Positions 1 to 10,910 of a stretch of 64,000 nucleotides of DNA are shown one piece after another. The position numbers and the translations under genes are program-made. This DNA comes from Pseudomonas putida. Its GTDB lineage: Bacteria > Pseudomonadota > Gammaproteobacteria > Pseudomonadales > Pseudomonadaceae. Numbering within the stretch: position 1 is the stretch's first letter; the number at the start of each line of letters is the position of its first letter. The stretch covers positions 124,001 through 188,000 of the forward strand of contig NZ_CP039371.1 in assembly GCF_005080685.1 (NCBI RefSeq), written 5' to 3'. Under the pieces are notes generated by a model. That model saw only the letters and a list, made by a program, of their open reading frames with translations. It ran no database searches and was not told the DNA's origin.

Positions 1-70
1 GCATGGCAGTACTCCCCCCTGGCAAGATAGTCTTGGGCGCAATGGCCATGAGCAGTGGGACAGCCCCAAG

Positions 71-1153
71 ATGGATCGATTTTTTCTTTTGCAGCGCTCA
101 GGCCCTGGGCCACTCGACCGCATTTTCAAGGGTTTGGTTCCCGTGCTGGCCGTGCTTCTGCTGAACGGTTGCAGCAGCGTCGGTTACTACGGGCAGTTGG
201 CCCAGGGGCAGTGGCAACTGCTGCGCGCGCGCCAGCCTGTGGATAACGTGCTGGCCGATCCAGCCAGCAGCCCGCAACTGCGCCAGCGTCTGGCCCATGC
301 CGAACAGGCGCGGCGCTTCGCCAGCCAGCGACTGCAACTGCCAGACAACCGCAGCTACCGGGTCTACGCCGATCTCGGGCGACCCTATGTGGTGTGGAAC
401 GTGTTCGCTACGCCCGAGTTGTCGCTGCAACCGGTGACCCATTGCTTCCCCATCGCCGGTTGCGTCGCCTACCGGGGCTACTACCGCCAGGGCGCGGCCC
501 GGGGTGCTGCGGCGCTGATGCGTGAGGATGGCCTGGACGTCTACGTGGGCGGGGTGGAGGCCTATTCGACCCTGGGCTGGTTCGATGACCCGATTCTGTC
601 GACGATGGTGGGCTGGGGCGACGAGCGCCTGGCGGCGTTGATCTTCCATGAGCTGGCGCACCAGCGCTTCTACGTGCGTGACGACACGGCGTTCAATGAG
701 TCGTTCGCCACCTTCGTCGAGCAGGAAGGCGCGCGGCAATGGCGCGTGGCCCGTGGGTTGGCGCCGTTGGCCGACGGCCAGGCGGCGCAACGCGAGCAGT
801 TCACCCGGCTGGTGCTGGCCAGCCGCGAGCGTTTGCAGGCGATCTATGCAGGGCCGTTGGACGATGCGCACAAGCGAGTGGCCAAGCAGGCGGAATTCGA
901 GCGGCTGCGCCGGGAGTATCGGGTGATGCGCGATGGGGCGTGGGCGGGGGACAAGCGCTATGACGCCTGGATTTATGGACCGATGAACAATGCCAAGTTG
1001 CTGCCGTTCGGGCTGTATGACCAGTGGGTGCCGGCGTTCGCGGCGTTGTTTGACGAGGTGGGCGGGGACTGGGCGAGGTTTTATGCGCGGGTGGAGCAGT
1101 TGGGGCGGTTGCCGATCGATCGGCGCAAGGTGGCGTTGCAGCGGTTGAAGTAA
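71..1153 (+). CDS. Putative lipoprotein aminopeptidase (PF10023-type zinc peptidase)
   Basis: A 360-residue exported zinc peptidase. The N-terminus has a hydrophobic stretch ending in an LNGC lipobox (Cys34), so it should be a lipoprotein. A gluzincin motif HELAH lies at 193-197, followed by a Glu (210, in FNESFA), which gives the three expected zinc ligands. This arrangement matches the 'predicted aminopeptidase' family found in many Pseudomonas; the substrate is unknown. The start was chosen because it places the signal directly at the N-terminus, although the ribosome binding site is weak. It converges on the HAD gene across a REP pair. Function is inferred from the motif and family resemblance. 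Confidence 0.82.
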   Translation: MDRFFLLQRSGPGPLDRIFKGLVPVLAVLLLNGCSSVGYYGQLAQGQWQLLRARQPVDNVLADPASSPQLRQRLAHAEQARRFASQRLQLPDNRSYRVYADLGRPYVVWNVFATPELSLQPVTHCFPIAGCVAYRGYYRQGAARGAAALMREDGLDVYVGGVEAYSTLGWFDDPILSTMVGWGDERLAALIFHELAHQRFYVRDDTAFNESFATFVEQEGARQWRVARGLAPLADGQAAQREQFTRLVLASRERLQAIYAGPLDDAHKRVAKQAEFERLRREYRVMRDGAWAGDKRYDAWIYGPMNNAKLLPFGLYDQWVPAFAALFDEVGGDWARFYARVEQLGRLPIDRRKVALQRLK

Positions 1154-1166
1154 GCCAGTGAGATTT

Positions 1167-1270
1167 TGGGGCCGCTTTGCGGCCCATTGCGACACAAGGC
1201 CGCTCCCACAGGTATGCGCGATCGCTTGTAGGAGCGGCCTTGTGTCGCGATGGGCTGCAAAGCAGCCCCT
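1167..1270. repeat. REP pair (REPIN-like), between convergent genes
   Basis: Two REP-like arms (about 1169-1211 and 1228-1268) are near reverse complements, each with GGGAGCGGCC-type core sequence, plus a small GGGCCGC-TTT-GCGGCCC hairpin. It lies between the stops of the aminopeptidase and HAD genes, so it could act as a bidirectional terminator. Confidence 0.75.
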
Positions 1271-1275
1271 GGCCA

Positions 1276-1926
1276 TCAAGCCCTGATGAATGCCTGATGC
1301 AACTGCGCCAACGTCTCGAAATGGAACGCCGGCGCTTCGGCCATCAATTCATCCTGGCTGCCAAACCCGTACCCTACCGCCACCGCCTGCAGCCCATTGC
1401 TGCGCGCGCCGATCAGGTCGTGCTTGCGATCGCCGATCATCAGCGTCTGCGCAGGGTCCAGTCCCTCTTCGTCCAGCAGGTGGCGGATCAGCTCGACCTT
1501 GTTGGTGCGGGTGCCATCCAGTTCGCTGCCGTAGATCACCTTGAAGTGCTGGTCGAAGGCGAAGTGGCGGGCGATTTCGCGGGCGAACTCCCAGGGCTTG
1601 GACGTGGCGATGTACAGCGTACGGCCCTGGTCGTTGAGGGCTTTGAGCAGCTCTGGCACGCCGTCGAACACCTCGTTCTCGTACAGGCCGGTCACCCGGA
1701 AACGCTCACGGTAGTGGTTCACCGCCTCCCAGGCCCTGGCTTCGTCGAAGCTGTAGAACTGCATGAAGGCCTGTAGCAGCGGTGGCCCGATGAAATGCTC
1801 GAGGCGCGTCAGGTCTGGTTCGTCGATGCCCAGCTTGGCGAGGGCGTACTGGATCGAACGGGTGATGCCCAGGCGCGGGTCGGTCAGGGTGCCGTCGAGG
1901 TCGAAAAGGATGTTCTGCTGGTGCAT
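1276..1926 (-). CDS. HAD-family hydrolase, phosphoglycolate phosphatase-like
   Basis: A 216-residue HAD superfamily phosphatase. Motif I is FDLDGTLTD near residue 9 (nucleophile Asp and acid/base Asp). Motif II/III residues appear as ATSKPWEF near 110 and the C-terminal motif IV as GDRKHDLIGA near 165. A helical cap sits between motifs I and II, as in the Gph/PgmB group. Length is normal for the family. The natural substrate cannot be told from sequence. It is co-directional with the gamma-carbonic anhydrase gene just upstream (9-bp gap), so the two are probably cotranscribed. Confidence 0.88.
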   Translation of the reverse strand: MHQQNILFDLDGTLTDPRLGITRSIQYALAKLGIDEPDLTRLEHFIGPPLLQAFMQFYSFDEARAWEAVNHYRERFRVTGLYENEVFDGVPELLKALNDQGRTLYIATSKPWEFAREIARHFAFDQHFKVIYGSELDGTRTNKVELIRHLLDEEGLDPAQTLMIGDRKHDLIGARSNGLQAVAVGYGFGSQDELMAEAPAFHFETLAQLHQAFIRA

Positions 1927-1935
1927 GGAAAAGGG

Positions 1936-2484
1936 TCACTCAGGTTGGTCGTAGCCTTCGGCCAGGTGCTGGTCCTTGAGCTTCACGTAGTTGCCAGCAC
2001 TATACGGGAAGAATGCCCGCTCCTTGTCGGAAAGCGGGCGTGCTTGTTTCACCGGGCTGCCCACGTACAGGTAGCCGCTCTCCAGGCGCTTGCCGGGCGG
2101 CACAAGACTGCCGGCGCCGATGATCACCTCGTCCTCGACGATGGCGCCATCCATGATGGTGCTGCCCATGCCGACCAGGATGCGATTGCCCAGGGTGCAG
2201 CCATGCAGCATCACCTTGTGACCGATGGTGACCTCGTCGCCGATGATCAGCGGGAAGCCGTCGGGGTTGAACGGGCCGGCGTGGGTGATGTGCAGCACGC
2301 TACCGTCCTGCACGCTGGTGCGCGCGCCGATGCGGATGCGGTGCATGTCGCCGCGGATCACCGTCAACGGCCACACCGAGCTGTCCTCGCCGATCTCCAC
2401 ATCGCCCAGTACCACCGCCGAACGGTCGACGAAGGCGCGTGGTCCAACTTTCGGAGTGTGTTGCTGGAAGCTTCGGATGGCCAT
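1936..2484 (-). CDS. Gamma-class carbonic anhydrase family protein
   Basis: A 182-residue left-handed beta-helix (hexapeptide repeat) protein of the YrdA/PaaY/CaiE gamma-carbonic anhydrase group. Repeated [IVL]G-x4 turns run from about residue 20 to 150, and histidines placed for trimer-interface zinc binding are seen in HITHAG and IGHKVMLHGC. The open frame continues upstream through sequence antisense to prlC, so I start it at the ATG of MAIRSF, which gives the normal family length. Whether it hydrates CO2 or is an enzyme-associated scaffold is not decidable here. Confidence 0.88.
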   Translation of the reverse strand: MAIRSFQQHTPKVGPRAFVDRSAVVLGDVEIGEDSSVWPLTVIRGDMHRIRIGARTSVQDGSVLHITHAGPFNPDGFPLIIGDEVTIGHKVMLHGCTLGNRILVGMGSTIMDGAIVEDEVIIGAGSLVPPGKRLESGYLYVGSPVKQARPLSDKERAFFPYSAGNYVKLKDQHLAEGYDQPE

Positions 2485-2586
2485 GATAGCGTCTCTCATA
2501 TGTGCCGATAGGCAGGCTGCCTGCTGCGGTCGGCGTCGATTGTAATTAAGATGGTCCAGTGTTTCTTCTGCCAAGGTATCCAAACC

Positions 2587-4634
<2,048 letters not shown>

Positions 4635-4638
<4 letters not shown>

Positions 4639-4919
4639 GCGAGGTAGCCGTGAACAAGACCAAGAAGCGCTTCATCGCCGGGGCGGTATGCCCGGCGTGC
4701 AGCGAGCCGGACAAGCTGATGATGTGGAACGAGGACGGCGTGCCGCACCGCGAGTGCGTCGCCTGCGGTTTCACCGACACGCTCAACGAACAGGGCCTGT
4801 CGGTACCCAAGGAGCTGGGCACACGGGTCAATCAGCAGGCGCCCAAGGCCCCCACCCCGGCACAGGTGCAGACGGTGCAGTTCTTCCCCAACCCCAAGTT
4901 GAAGAAAACCACCGAGTGA
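4635..4919 (+). CDS. YheV-type zinc-ribbon protein (DUF2387)
   Basis: A 94-residue basic protein with two CxxC pairs (Cys19/Cys22 and Cys41/Cys44) forming a zinc ribbon, followed by a flexible, Pro/Ala/Thr-rich tail. This matches the YheV/DUF2387 family of putative metal-binding proteins. Its ATG overlaps the prlC stop (ATGA), so it is translated with prlC. No function is established for the family. Confidence 0.85.
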
Positions 4920-4925
4920 TCCTCG

Positions 4926-4953
4926 GGGCTGGCGCCTGCATGGGCGCCAGCCC
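4926..4953 (+). terminator. GC-rich hairpin after prlC operon
   Basis: An 11-bp perfect stem (GGGCTGGCGCC / GGCGCCAGCCC) with a 6-base loop, seven bases after the DUF2387 stop. There is no T-run, so it is a hairpin terminator candidate of modest strength. Confidence 0.5.
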
Positions 4954-5034
4954 TGTTGCACCTAAATATGGCTTCCCGCCCTGATCGAGCGACGCCCTAC
5001 CCTGGCCGCCCTTCAATCAGCACCAGGGTGATCC

Positions 5035-7035
5035 ATGACCGACAGCCTTCCCAAGCTAGCCCATGGCTTGCTTGACTATCCCGCACTGCGACCCGAGCAG
5101 CTCGAGCCCCTCTTCCAATCCCTGCGCGATGACAATATCGCGGCACTCGAACAGATCATCCAAGCCCACGGACAATCGCCCGGATGGGACGACTTCGTGC
5201 TGGCGATCGACCGCCTGGACCAGCGTCTCGAAGGCCTGTTCGACCTCCTCGTGCCGCTGGCCTACGAAGGCGATGCCTGGCGCGACGCGGTCAACGCCTG
5301 TTATGAGCTGTGCCTGGCCTGGAAACAGCACAAATACAGCCAGCCTGGGCTCCATGAAGCCTACCAGCGCCTAGGCACCCTCCAGCTCGACGGCGAACGA
5401 AAAGTCGTGCAGACCCTCATCCTGCGCGACTTGCGCCTGGGTGGCTACGGTCTCGATGGCGCAGCACTCGAGCAGCTACGGACGACCGAGGCGGCGATCA
5501 CGCGACTGCAAGACCAGTTCCTGGGCAACCTGGAAAACGCACGTCTTGCCTGGGAGCATTGCATCACGGACGAGTCTCGCCTGGCCGGCCTGCTGCCTGC
5601 GCAGCGCGAGCGTCTGGCGGCCAATGCCCAGGCCCATGGTGAGCAGGGCTGGTGGCTCGACCTGGAGCAACCCACGGTCGAGGCTCTGCTGGCCTGGGCC
5701 GACGATCGCGAGCTGCGTGAAAAGGTGTACCGCGCCTCGCGAAACCTGGCATCCGACCAAGGGCCGGACAATGCGCTGGACAATGCGCCGGTACTGCAAG
5801 CGTTGCTGCGCCTGCGTCACGAGCGCGCTCAATTGCTGGGCGTGACCGATGCCGCGCAACTGGGCATGGAAACCAAGGCGGCGCGGACGGCGGATCAGGT
5901 CGAGCGGTTCATCGATGAGTTGATCGAGCAGAATCGCCCCCGCCTGCAAGCCGATCTGCGGGCGATAGAGGCCCTGGGCGAGAGGCTGGGGATCGTCCCG
6001 GTCGAGCCATGGGACATTGCATACCTGGCGCGTCAGCTACGCCTGGAAGGCAGCGAGGAAGTCGAGGTGCGCATGCAGACGCTTTTCCCGTTGGACAGGG
6101 TCCTGACGGGGTTGTGGCAATTGCATGAGCGGCTGCTCGGTATTCGAATCTCCTCTTCTGGCTTGGTTGCCTGGCACCCGGATGTGCATGTTCTCGAGGT
6201 CAGCGAGGCGGGGGCGACGCTTGGCCATATCTACCTGGATCTCTATGTGCGCGCGAACAAGATGCCTTGGCCGACCTGTTACCCCATGCGCCAGCGCCAT
6301 GTCGATGCCGATGGGGCGCTCACATTGCCGGCCGTGCTGCTCTCCTGCTACTTCAAGCGAGTACCGGGCCAGCCCGCGTCGCCTCTGGGCCATGAGCAAC
6401 TTTGCCAGCTGTTCCACGAATTCGGACATGCCTTGAACCAAGTGCTGGTGAGCAACGACCATCGTCGGCTCAACCGGGTGGCGGATACATCGCTCGGCGC
6501 GGACCGCTGCGAGTTCGTCGGCAAGCTCCTCGAGCAGTGGTGCTGGTCCGCATCGACGCTGCATGCCGTGGCGCAACCTGCGTCGGTGTCATTGCCGCAG
6601 CTGCACCAGTGGCTTGCGGCCAAGAGCCGCATGCAATCGGTGAGCGAGGCCGAGCAACTGCGCAAGGGCTGGTTCGACTTCACCGCACACCGTGACCCAA
6701 GCGCCCGTGAAGACTTGCGCCAACTGGCTGTTGATGCCACCCGCCGGGTCGGCCTGCCCGACACGTTCGCTCAGGAGCGTTTCGCCGAATCGTTCGACTA
6801 CATGGTGTCCGGCTATGAAGCCGGGTTCTACGGCTACAAGTGGGCGCAGACCCATGCGGTCGATGCGTTCACCCGCTTCGAAGCGGCCGACGCCGACGAG
6901 ACGGCATTGGGCCGTGCAGTACGTTGGGAAATTCTCGCCAAGGGTGGCTCACGCGGCATGGGCGCGTCGTTCCTGGCCTTCGTCGGCCGGCCCATGTCAT
7001 TGCAGGCGTATGCGCGGCGGCACGGCGCCGCCTGA
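5035..7035 (+). CDS. Divergent M3-family oligopeptidase, paralogue of PrlC
   Basis: A 666-residue M3 peptidase, colinear with the PrlC encoded just upstream but clearly diverged. The zinc site is intact: HEFGH at 461-465 and Glu493 in RCEFVGKLLEQWCW, aligned to the VELPSQFMENWCW of PrlC. The C-terminal GYEAGFYGYKWA segment corresponds to the GYAAGYYSYKWA substrate-binding segment of PrlC. It therefore looks catalytically competent with altered specificity, rather than decaying. It is separated from the prlC operon by a hairpin, so probably has its own promoter. Specificity is unknown. Confidence 0.88.
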   Translation: MTDSLPKLAHGLLDYPALRPEQLEPLFQSLRDDNIAALEQIIQAHGQSPGWDDFVLAIDRLDQRLEGLFDLLVPLAYEGDAWRDAVNACYELCLAWKQHKYSQPGLHEAYQRLGTLQLDGERKVVQTLILRDLRLGGYGLDGAALEQLRTTEAAITRLQDQFLGNLENARLAWEHCITDESRLAGLLPAQRERLAANAQAHGEQGWWLDLEQPTVEALLAWADDRELREKVYRASRNLASDQGPDNALDNAPVLQALLRLRHERAQLLGVTDAAQLGMETKAARTADQVERFIDELIEQNRPRLQADLRAIEALGERLGIVPVEPWDIAYLARQLRLEGSEEVEVRMQTLFPLDRVLTGLWQLHERLLGIRISSSGLVAWHPDVHVLEVSEAGATLGHIYLDLYVRANKMPWPTCYPMRQRHVDADGALTLPAVLLSCYFKRVPGQPASPLGHEQLCQLFHEFGHALNQVLVSNDHRRLNRVADTSLGADRCEFVGKLLEQWCWSASTLHAVAQPASVSLPQLHQWLAAKSRMQSVSEAEQLRKGWFDFTAHRDPSAREDLRQLAVDATRRVGLPDTFAQERFAESFDYMVSGYEAGFYGYKWAQTHAVDAFTRFEAADADETALGRAVRWEILAKGGSRGMGASFLAFVGRPMSLQAYARRHGAA

Positions 7036-7067
7036 CGGTAGTGGCAATGCTTCGGGGCTTTGCTGTA

Positions 7068-7083
7068 CTGTATGAAAATACAG
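7068..7083. promoter_or_regulatory. LexA (SOS) box
   Basis: CTGTATGAAAATACAG is a CTG-N10-CAG palindrome with an AT-rich core, close to the gammaproteobacterial LexA consensus CTGTATATATATACAG. It ends 16 bases before the ATG of the radical SAM gene, a position suited to repression. The P. aeruginosa orthologue PA0069 is, as I recall, reported as an SOS-regulon member. Confidence 0.85.
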
Positions 7084-7099
7084 TGTAGAGGGTCCGCTC

Positions 7100-8155
7100 A
7101 TGCAGCCGACTTCCATCCGCGGTCGTGGTACCGCCAACAACCCGCATAACCGCTTCGCGCCCAGCCGCTCGGTGGTGGAGGACGATGGCTGGTATCAAGA
7201 GGTCCCGCAAACCCAGGGCACCGAGGTGCGGGTCGAGATGGCCAAGACCATCATCGCCCGCAATACCTCGCCCGACCTGCCCTTCGACCGGTCGATCAAC
7301 CCCTACCGGGGCTGCGAGCATGGTTGCATCTACTGTTATGCAAGGCCCAGCCATGCCTACTGGGACATGTCGCCAGGCCTGGATTTCGAGACCAAGCTGA
7401 TCGCCAAGACCAACGCTGCCCAGGTGCTGGCCGAGCAGTTGAGCAAGCCGGGATATGTCTGCGCGCCGATCAACCTGGGCGCCAATACCGATCCCTACCA
7501 GCCGATCGAGCGCGAGCAGCGCCTGACCCGGCAGTTGCTCGAAGTACTGCTGCGTTTTCGCCACCCGGTGACCATCGTCACCAAGGGCTCGCTGGTGCTG
7601 CGCGACCTCGACCTGCTGGCGGAGATGGCCCGCCAGCGGTTGGCGCGGGTGATGATCAGCCTCACGACCCTGGACGATGAACTCAAGCGGGTGCTGGAGC
7701 CCCGTGCGGCATCGCCCAAGGCGCGCTTGCGGGCGATCCGCGTGCTGCGTGAAGCCGGGGTACCGGTGGGGGTGCTGTGCTCGCCGATGATTCCGATGAT
7801 CAACGACAGCGAACTCGAACATCTGCTCCAGGCCGCCAAGGATGCCGGGGCGCAGAGTGCGGCCTACATGCTGCTGCGCCTGCCGCTGGAGGTGGCGCCG
7901 CTGTTCGAGCAATGGCTGCAGGACCATTATCCGCAGCGGGCGGCGCATGTGCTGAGTCTGATTCGGCAAAGCCGCGGTGGTGAACTGTACGACAGCCGGT
8001 TTGGCTCGCGAATGCGCGGCGAAGGGGTGTTCGCCGAACTGCTGGCCCAGCGGTTCGCCCGGGCCATGAAGCGCTTGGAGTTTGCCGGACGAGAGGCACA
8101 GGCGCTGGATTGCTCGGCGTTCTGCCCGCCCGGTGGGCAGATGGCACTGTTCTAG
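7100..8155 (+). CDS. PA0069-family radical SAM protein (SplB-like)
   Basis: A 351-residue radical S-adenosylmethionine protein. The [4Fe-4S] cluster motif CEHGCIYC gives Cys72, Cys76 and Cys79 (CX3CX2C), preceded by the family's SINPYRGCEHGC context. The fold resembles DNA photolesion lyase SplB but the product is not assigned. The ATG follows an AGAGGG ribosome binding site at good spacing. A LexA box sits immediately upstream, so expression is probably DNA-damage inducible, which fits a role in repair; that role is inference. Confidence 0.9.
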   Translation: MQPTSIRGRGTANNPHNRFAPSRSVVEDDGWYQEVPQTQGTEVRVEMAKTIIARNTSPDLPFDRSINPYRGCEHGCIYCYARPSHAYWDMSPGLDFETKLIAKTNAAQVLAEQLSKPGYVCAPINLGANTDPYQPIEREQRLTRQLLEVLLRFRHPVTIVTKGSLVLRDLDLLAEMARQRLARVMISLTTLDDELKRVLEPRAASPKARLRAIRVLREAGVPVGVLCSPMIPMINDSELEHLLQAAKDAGAQSAAYMLLRLPLEVAPLFEQWLQDHYPQRAAHVLSLIRQSRGGELYDSRFGSRMRGEGVFAELLAQRFARAMKRLEFAGREAQALDCSAFCPPGGQMALF

Positions 8156-8262
8156 CGTCCACCTAGACACCCTTCAGTACGACTAATCGGACCAGATAAT
8201 TTCACTAATACCCCTAGCCATTTGATACTTTTTTGCTATTATCCAAATCCCGCCTTTCTCAT

Positions 8263-8306
8263 CTGGAACACTTGTTCTAGAGCCCTCGAATTAAGTTTCA
8301 GTTAAG
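8263..8306. promoter_or_regulatory. Candidate operators upstream of beta-carbonic anhydrase
   Basis: Two signals lie in the 286-bp gap before the carbonic anhydrase. One is an inverted repeat, CTGGAACA-CT-TGTTCTAG (8263-8280). The other is an exact direct repeat TTAAG-N6-TTAAG (8291-8306), the arrangement described for the OmpR-type regulator BqsR (CarR) and similar to PmrA/ColR sites. The start codon is 135 bp downstream. Binding is inferred only. Confidence 0.45.
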
Positions 8307-8441
8307 TTTTCCCCGCTAGCGTAGGAAACCAGTCGACGAAGACTGTGATCAATGGCTCGTGCGTGTCATCTAACTCCCTGCATAGCCAGAATCTTTCACC
8401 GGTAAAATGGATTTACCTACACACCGTCAAGAGGATGAATC

Positions 8442-9161
8442 ATGCCCGTCAAGGACCCATCCAAGGTCGTTCCGCAGGCCCCTGCCGAGAGCGCCGATGC
8501 CGCCCTCAAACACATCGTCGACGGCTTCCTGCGTTTTCACCATGACGTCTTCCCCGAGCAGCAGGAGCTGTTCAAGAAGCTCGCCACGGCGCAAACGCCG
8601 CGTGCCATGTTCATCACCTGTGCCGACTCGCGCATCGTCCCCGAGCTGATCACCCAGAGCTCGCCGGGCGACCTGTTCGTGACCCGCAACGTCGGTAACG
8701 TGGTACCGCCCTATGGCCAGATGAACGGTGGTGTTTCCAGCGCCATCGAATACGCCGTGCTGGCGCTGAAAGTGCACCACATCATCATCTGTGGTCACTC
8801 CGACTGCGGCGCGATGCGAGCCGTGCTCAACCCGCACTCGCTGGACAAGATGCCGACCGTCGGTGCCTGGCTGCGCCATGCCGAGGTCGCGCGCACCGTG
8901 GTCGAGAACAACTGCTCCTGCGGCAGCGAGCACGAGACGATGAAGGTGCTGACCAAGGAAAACGTCATCGCCCAGTTGCATCACCTGCGCACCCACCCTT
9001 CGGTCGCCTCGCGCCTGGCGGCCGGTGAGTTGTACATCCACGGCTGGGTCTACGACATCGAGACCAGCAAGATCGAAGCCTACGACGCGGCCAGCGATAG
9101 CTTCCTGCCCCTGGCTGCCGGCGAGCCGGTCCCCTGCGCCACTCCGAGAGGCCGCTACTAA
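8442..9161 (+). CDS. Beta-class carbonic anhydrase
   Basis: A 239-residue beta-carbonic anhydrase interconverting CO2 and bicarbonate. Zinc ligands are visible as Cys60 in CADSR (with the catalytic Asp62/Arg64 dyad), His119 and Cys122 in GHSDCG. Length and motif spacing are those of type II bacterial enzymes such as P. aeruginosa psCA1 (PA0102). The downstream gene is a SulP anion transporter, as in P. aeruginosa, suggesting paired bicarbonate transport and hydration. Confidence 0.93.
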   Translation: MPVKDPSKVVPQAPAESADAALKHIVDGFLRFHHDVFPEQQELFKKLATAQTPRAMFITCADSRIVPELITQSSPGDLFVTRNVGNVVPPYGQMNGGVSSAIEYAVLALKVHHIIICGHSDCGAMRAVLNPHSLDKMPTVGAWLRHAEVARTVVENNCSCGSEHETMKVLTKENVIAQLHHLRTHPSVASRLAAGELYIHGWVYDIETSKIEAYDAASDSFLPLAAGEPVPCATPRGRY

Positions 9162-9352
9162 GCGACCCTTGCACCGCTAGAACCTTGATAGCCGGCTGCA
9201 CCCCATGAGGGTGTGGCGCGGCCTTCGGCTGCCTTGAATTCCCTGACTGCCCTGCCGGCATGCTCGCTGGCGGCCCGCGCCTGCGCGTTCGTCAGGGGCC
9301 CACGTGCCCACGGCCATCGGATTGGCCGTGCGACAGAGAAAGGAGAAATAGG

Positions 9353-10885
9353 GTGAACATTACACAGTTGAAAGCGGCCCTGCCGCGTGAGTTGTTGGCG
9401 TCGGTGGTGGTCTTCCTGGTCGCCCTGCCCCTGTGCATGGGCATTGCCATCGCCTCCGGCATGCCGCCGGCCAAAGGCTTGATCACCGGTATCATTGGCG
9501 GCGTGGTGGTGGGCTTCCTGGCGGGCTCGCCGCTGCAGGTCAGTGGCCCGGCGGCTGGCCTGGCGGTGTTGGTGTTCGAGCTGGTACGCCAGCACGGCAT
9601 GGGCATGCTCGGGCCGATCCTGTTGCTGGCCGGGGTGTTGCAGTTGCTGGCGGGGCGCCTGCGGCTGGGCTGCTGGTTCCGCGTTACGGCGCCGGCGGTG
9701 GTGTACGGCATGCTCGCCGGGATCGGCGTGCTGATCGTCCTGTCCCAGGTCCACGTGATGTTCGACACCGCGCCGCAGCCCTCGGGCATGCAGAACCTGC
9801 TGGAGTTTCCGGCCACGTTGATGGCGGCCTTGCCGCTGGAGACGGCCGGCAATGGTTGGCAGGCGGGCGCACTGGGCCTGGGTACCATCGCCTTGATGTG
9901 GGGTTGGGAGCGTTTGCGTCCGCAGAAACTGCGGTTCATTCCCGGCGCCCTGCTCGGGGTCGCGAGCATGACCCTCATCAGCATGTGGCTGGCCCTGCCG
10001 GTCAACCGCGTGGTGGTGCCTGCCGACCTGTCCGAGGCCATCGACTGGATTCGCCCGGACGACCTGTTGAAGCTCGCCGATCCGACCCTGCTGGTCGCCG
10101 CCTTCGCCCTGGCCTTCATCGCCAGCGCCGAGACGCTGCTTTCCGCGGCTGCGGTAGACCGCATGCAAAGTGGCCAGCGCTCGGATTTCGACCGCGAACT
10201 GTCGGCGCAAGGTATCGGCAACATGCTCTGTGGCGTGCTCGGTGCCCTGCCGATGACCGGGGTGATCGTGCGCAGTTCGGCGAATGTGCAGGCGGGGGCG
10301 CAGACCCGTGCCTCGGCGATCCTGCATGGCCTGTGGCTACTGGCCTTCGTCGTGGTGCTGAGCAGCGTGCTGCAGCAGATTCCGGTGGCGAGCCTTGCCG
10401 GCGTGCTGGTGTACACCGGCATCAAGCTGGTGGATTTCAAGGCCTTCAGAGGCCTTGGCCGCTACGGTCGCATGCCGATGTTCACCTACGCCGCGACGGC
10501 GTTGGCGATCGTCTTCACCGACCTGCTCACCGGGGTGCTGCTGGGCTTCGCCCTGACCCTGCTGAAGCTGGCATTCAAGGCGGCGCGACTGAAGATCAAC
10601 CTGGTCGACCTGGAGCCAGCTGGGCACATGGAGTTGCGTCTGAGCGGCGCGGCGACCTTCCTCAAGGTGCCGGCGCTGACCCGGGTGCTGGACAGGGTGC
10701 CGGTGGGCACAACCCTGCATGTGCCGCTGGGCAACCTGAGCTATATCGACCACTCGTGCCTGGAGCTGTTGGAGGATTGGGGGCGTAGCAACGCCGCCCA
10801 TGGCTCGCGGTTGGTGATCGAGCAGCGGCGGTTGAAGCGGCGGATCGAGGGGCGGATGCGGACCACGGCGGGGGTTGGGGCGTAG
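9353..10885 (+). CDS. SulP (SLC26) family anion transporter with STAS domain
   Basis: A 510-residue inner-membrane SulP transporter. About 10-12 hydrophobic segments run from residue 10 to 420, starting with the typical PLCMGIAIASGMPP region of TM1, and a short C-terminal STAS domain contains LSYIDHSCLELLEDW. I start it at the GTG at 9353, which has an AGGAG site 7 bases upstream; the longer frame starts in non-coding sequence. Usually annotated as sulfate transporter, but its place after a carbonic anhydrase makes bicarbonate the more likely substrate (inference by analogy with BicA-type and fused SulP-CA proteins). Confidence 0.88.
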   Translation: MNITQLKAALPRELLASVVVFLVALPLCMGIAIASGMPPAKGLITGIIGGVVVGFLAGSPLQVSGPAAGLAVLVFELVRQHGMGMLGPILLLAGVLQLLAGRLRLGCWFRVTAPAVVYGMLAGIGVLIVLSQVHVMFDTAPQPSGMQNLLEFPATLMAALPLETAGNGWQAGALGLGTIALMWGWERLRPQKLRFIPGALLGVASMTLISMWLALPVNRVVVPADLSEAIDWIRPDDLLKLADPTLLVAAFALAFIASAETLLSAAAVDRMQSGQRSDFDRELSAQGIGNMLCGVLGALPMTGVIVRSSANVQAGAQTRASAILHGLWLLAFVVVLSSVLQQIPVASLAGVLVYTGIKLVDFKAFRGLGRYGRMPMFTYAATALAIVFTDLLTGVLLGFALTLLKLAFKAARLKINLVDLEPAGHMELRLSGAATFLKVPALTRVLDRVPVGTTLHVPLGNLSYIDHSCLELLEDWGRSNAAHGSRLVIEQRRLKRRIEGRMRTTAGVGA

Positions 10886-10910
10886 GCTATCGCAGGTTGC
10901 AGGTGATTTT

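Noticed and set aside
1795..2511. Forward open frame of 238 codons opposite the HAD and carbonic anhydrase genes
   Set aside because: It is antisense to two well-supported genes and has no recognisable domain.
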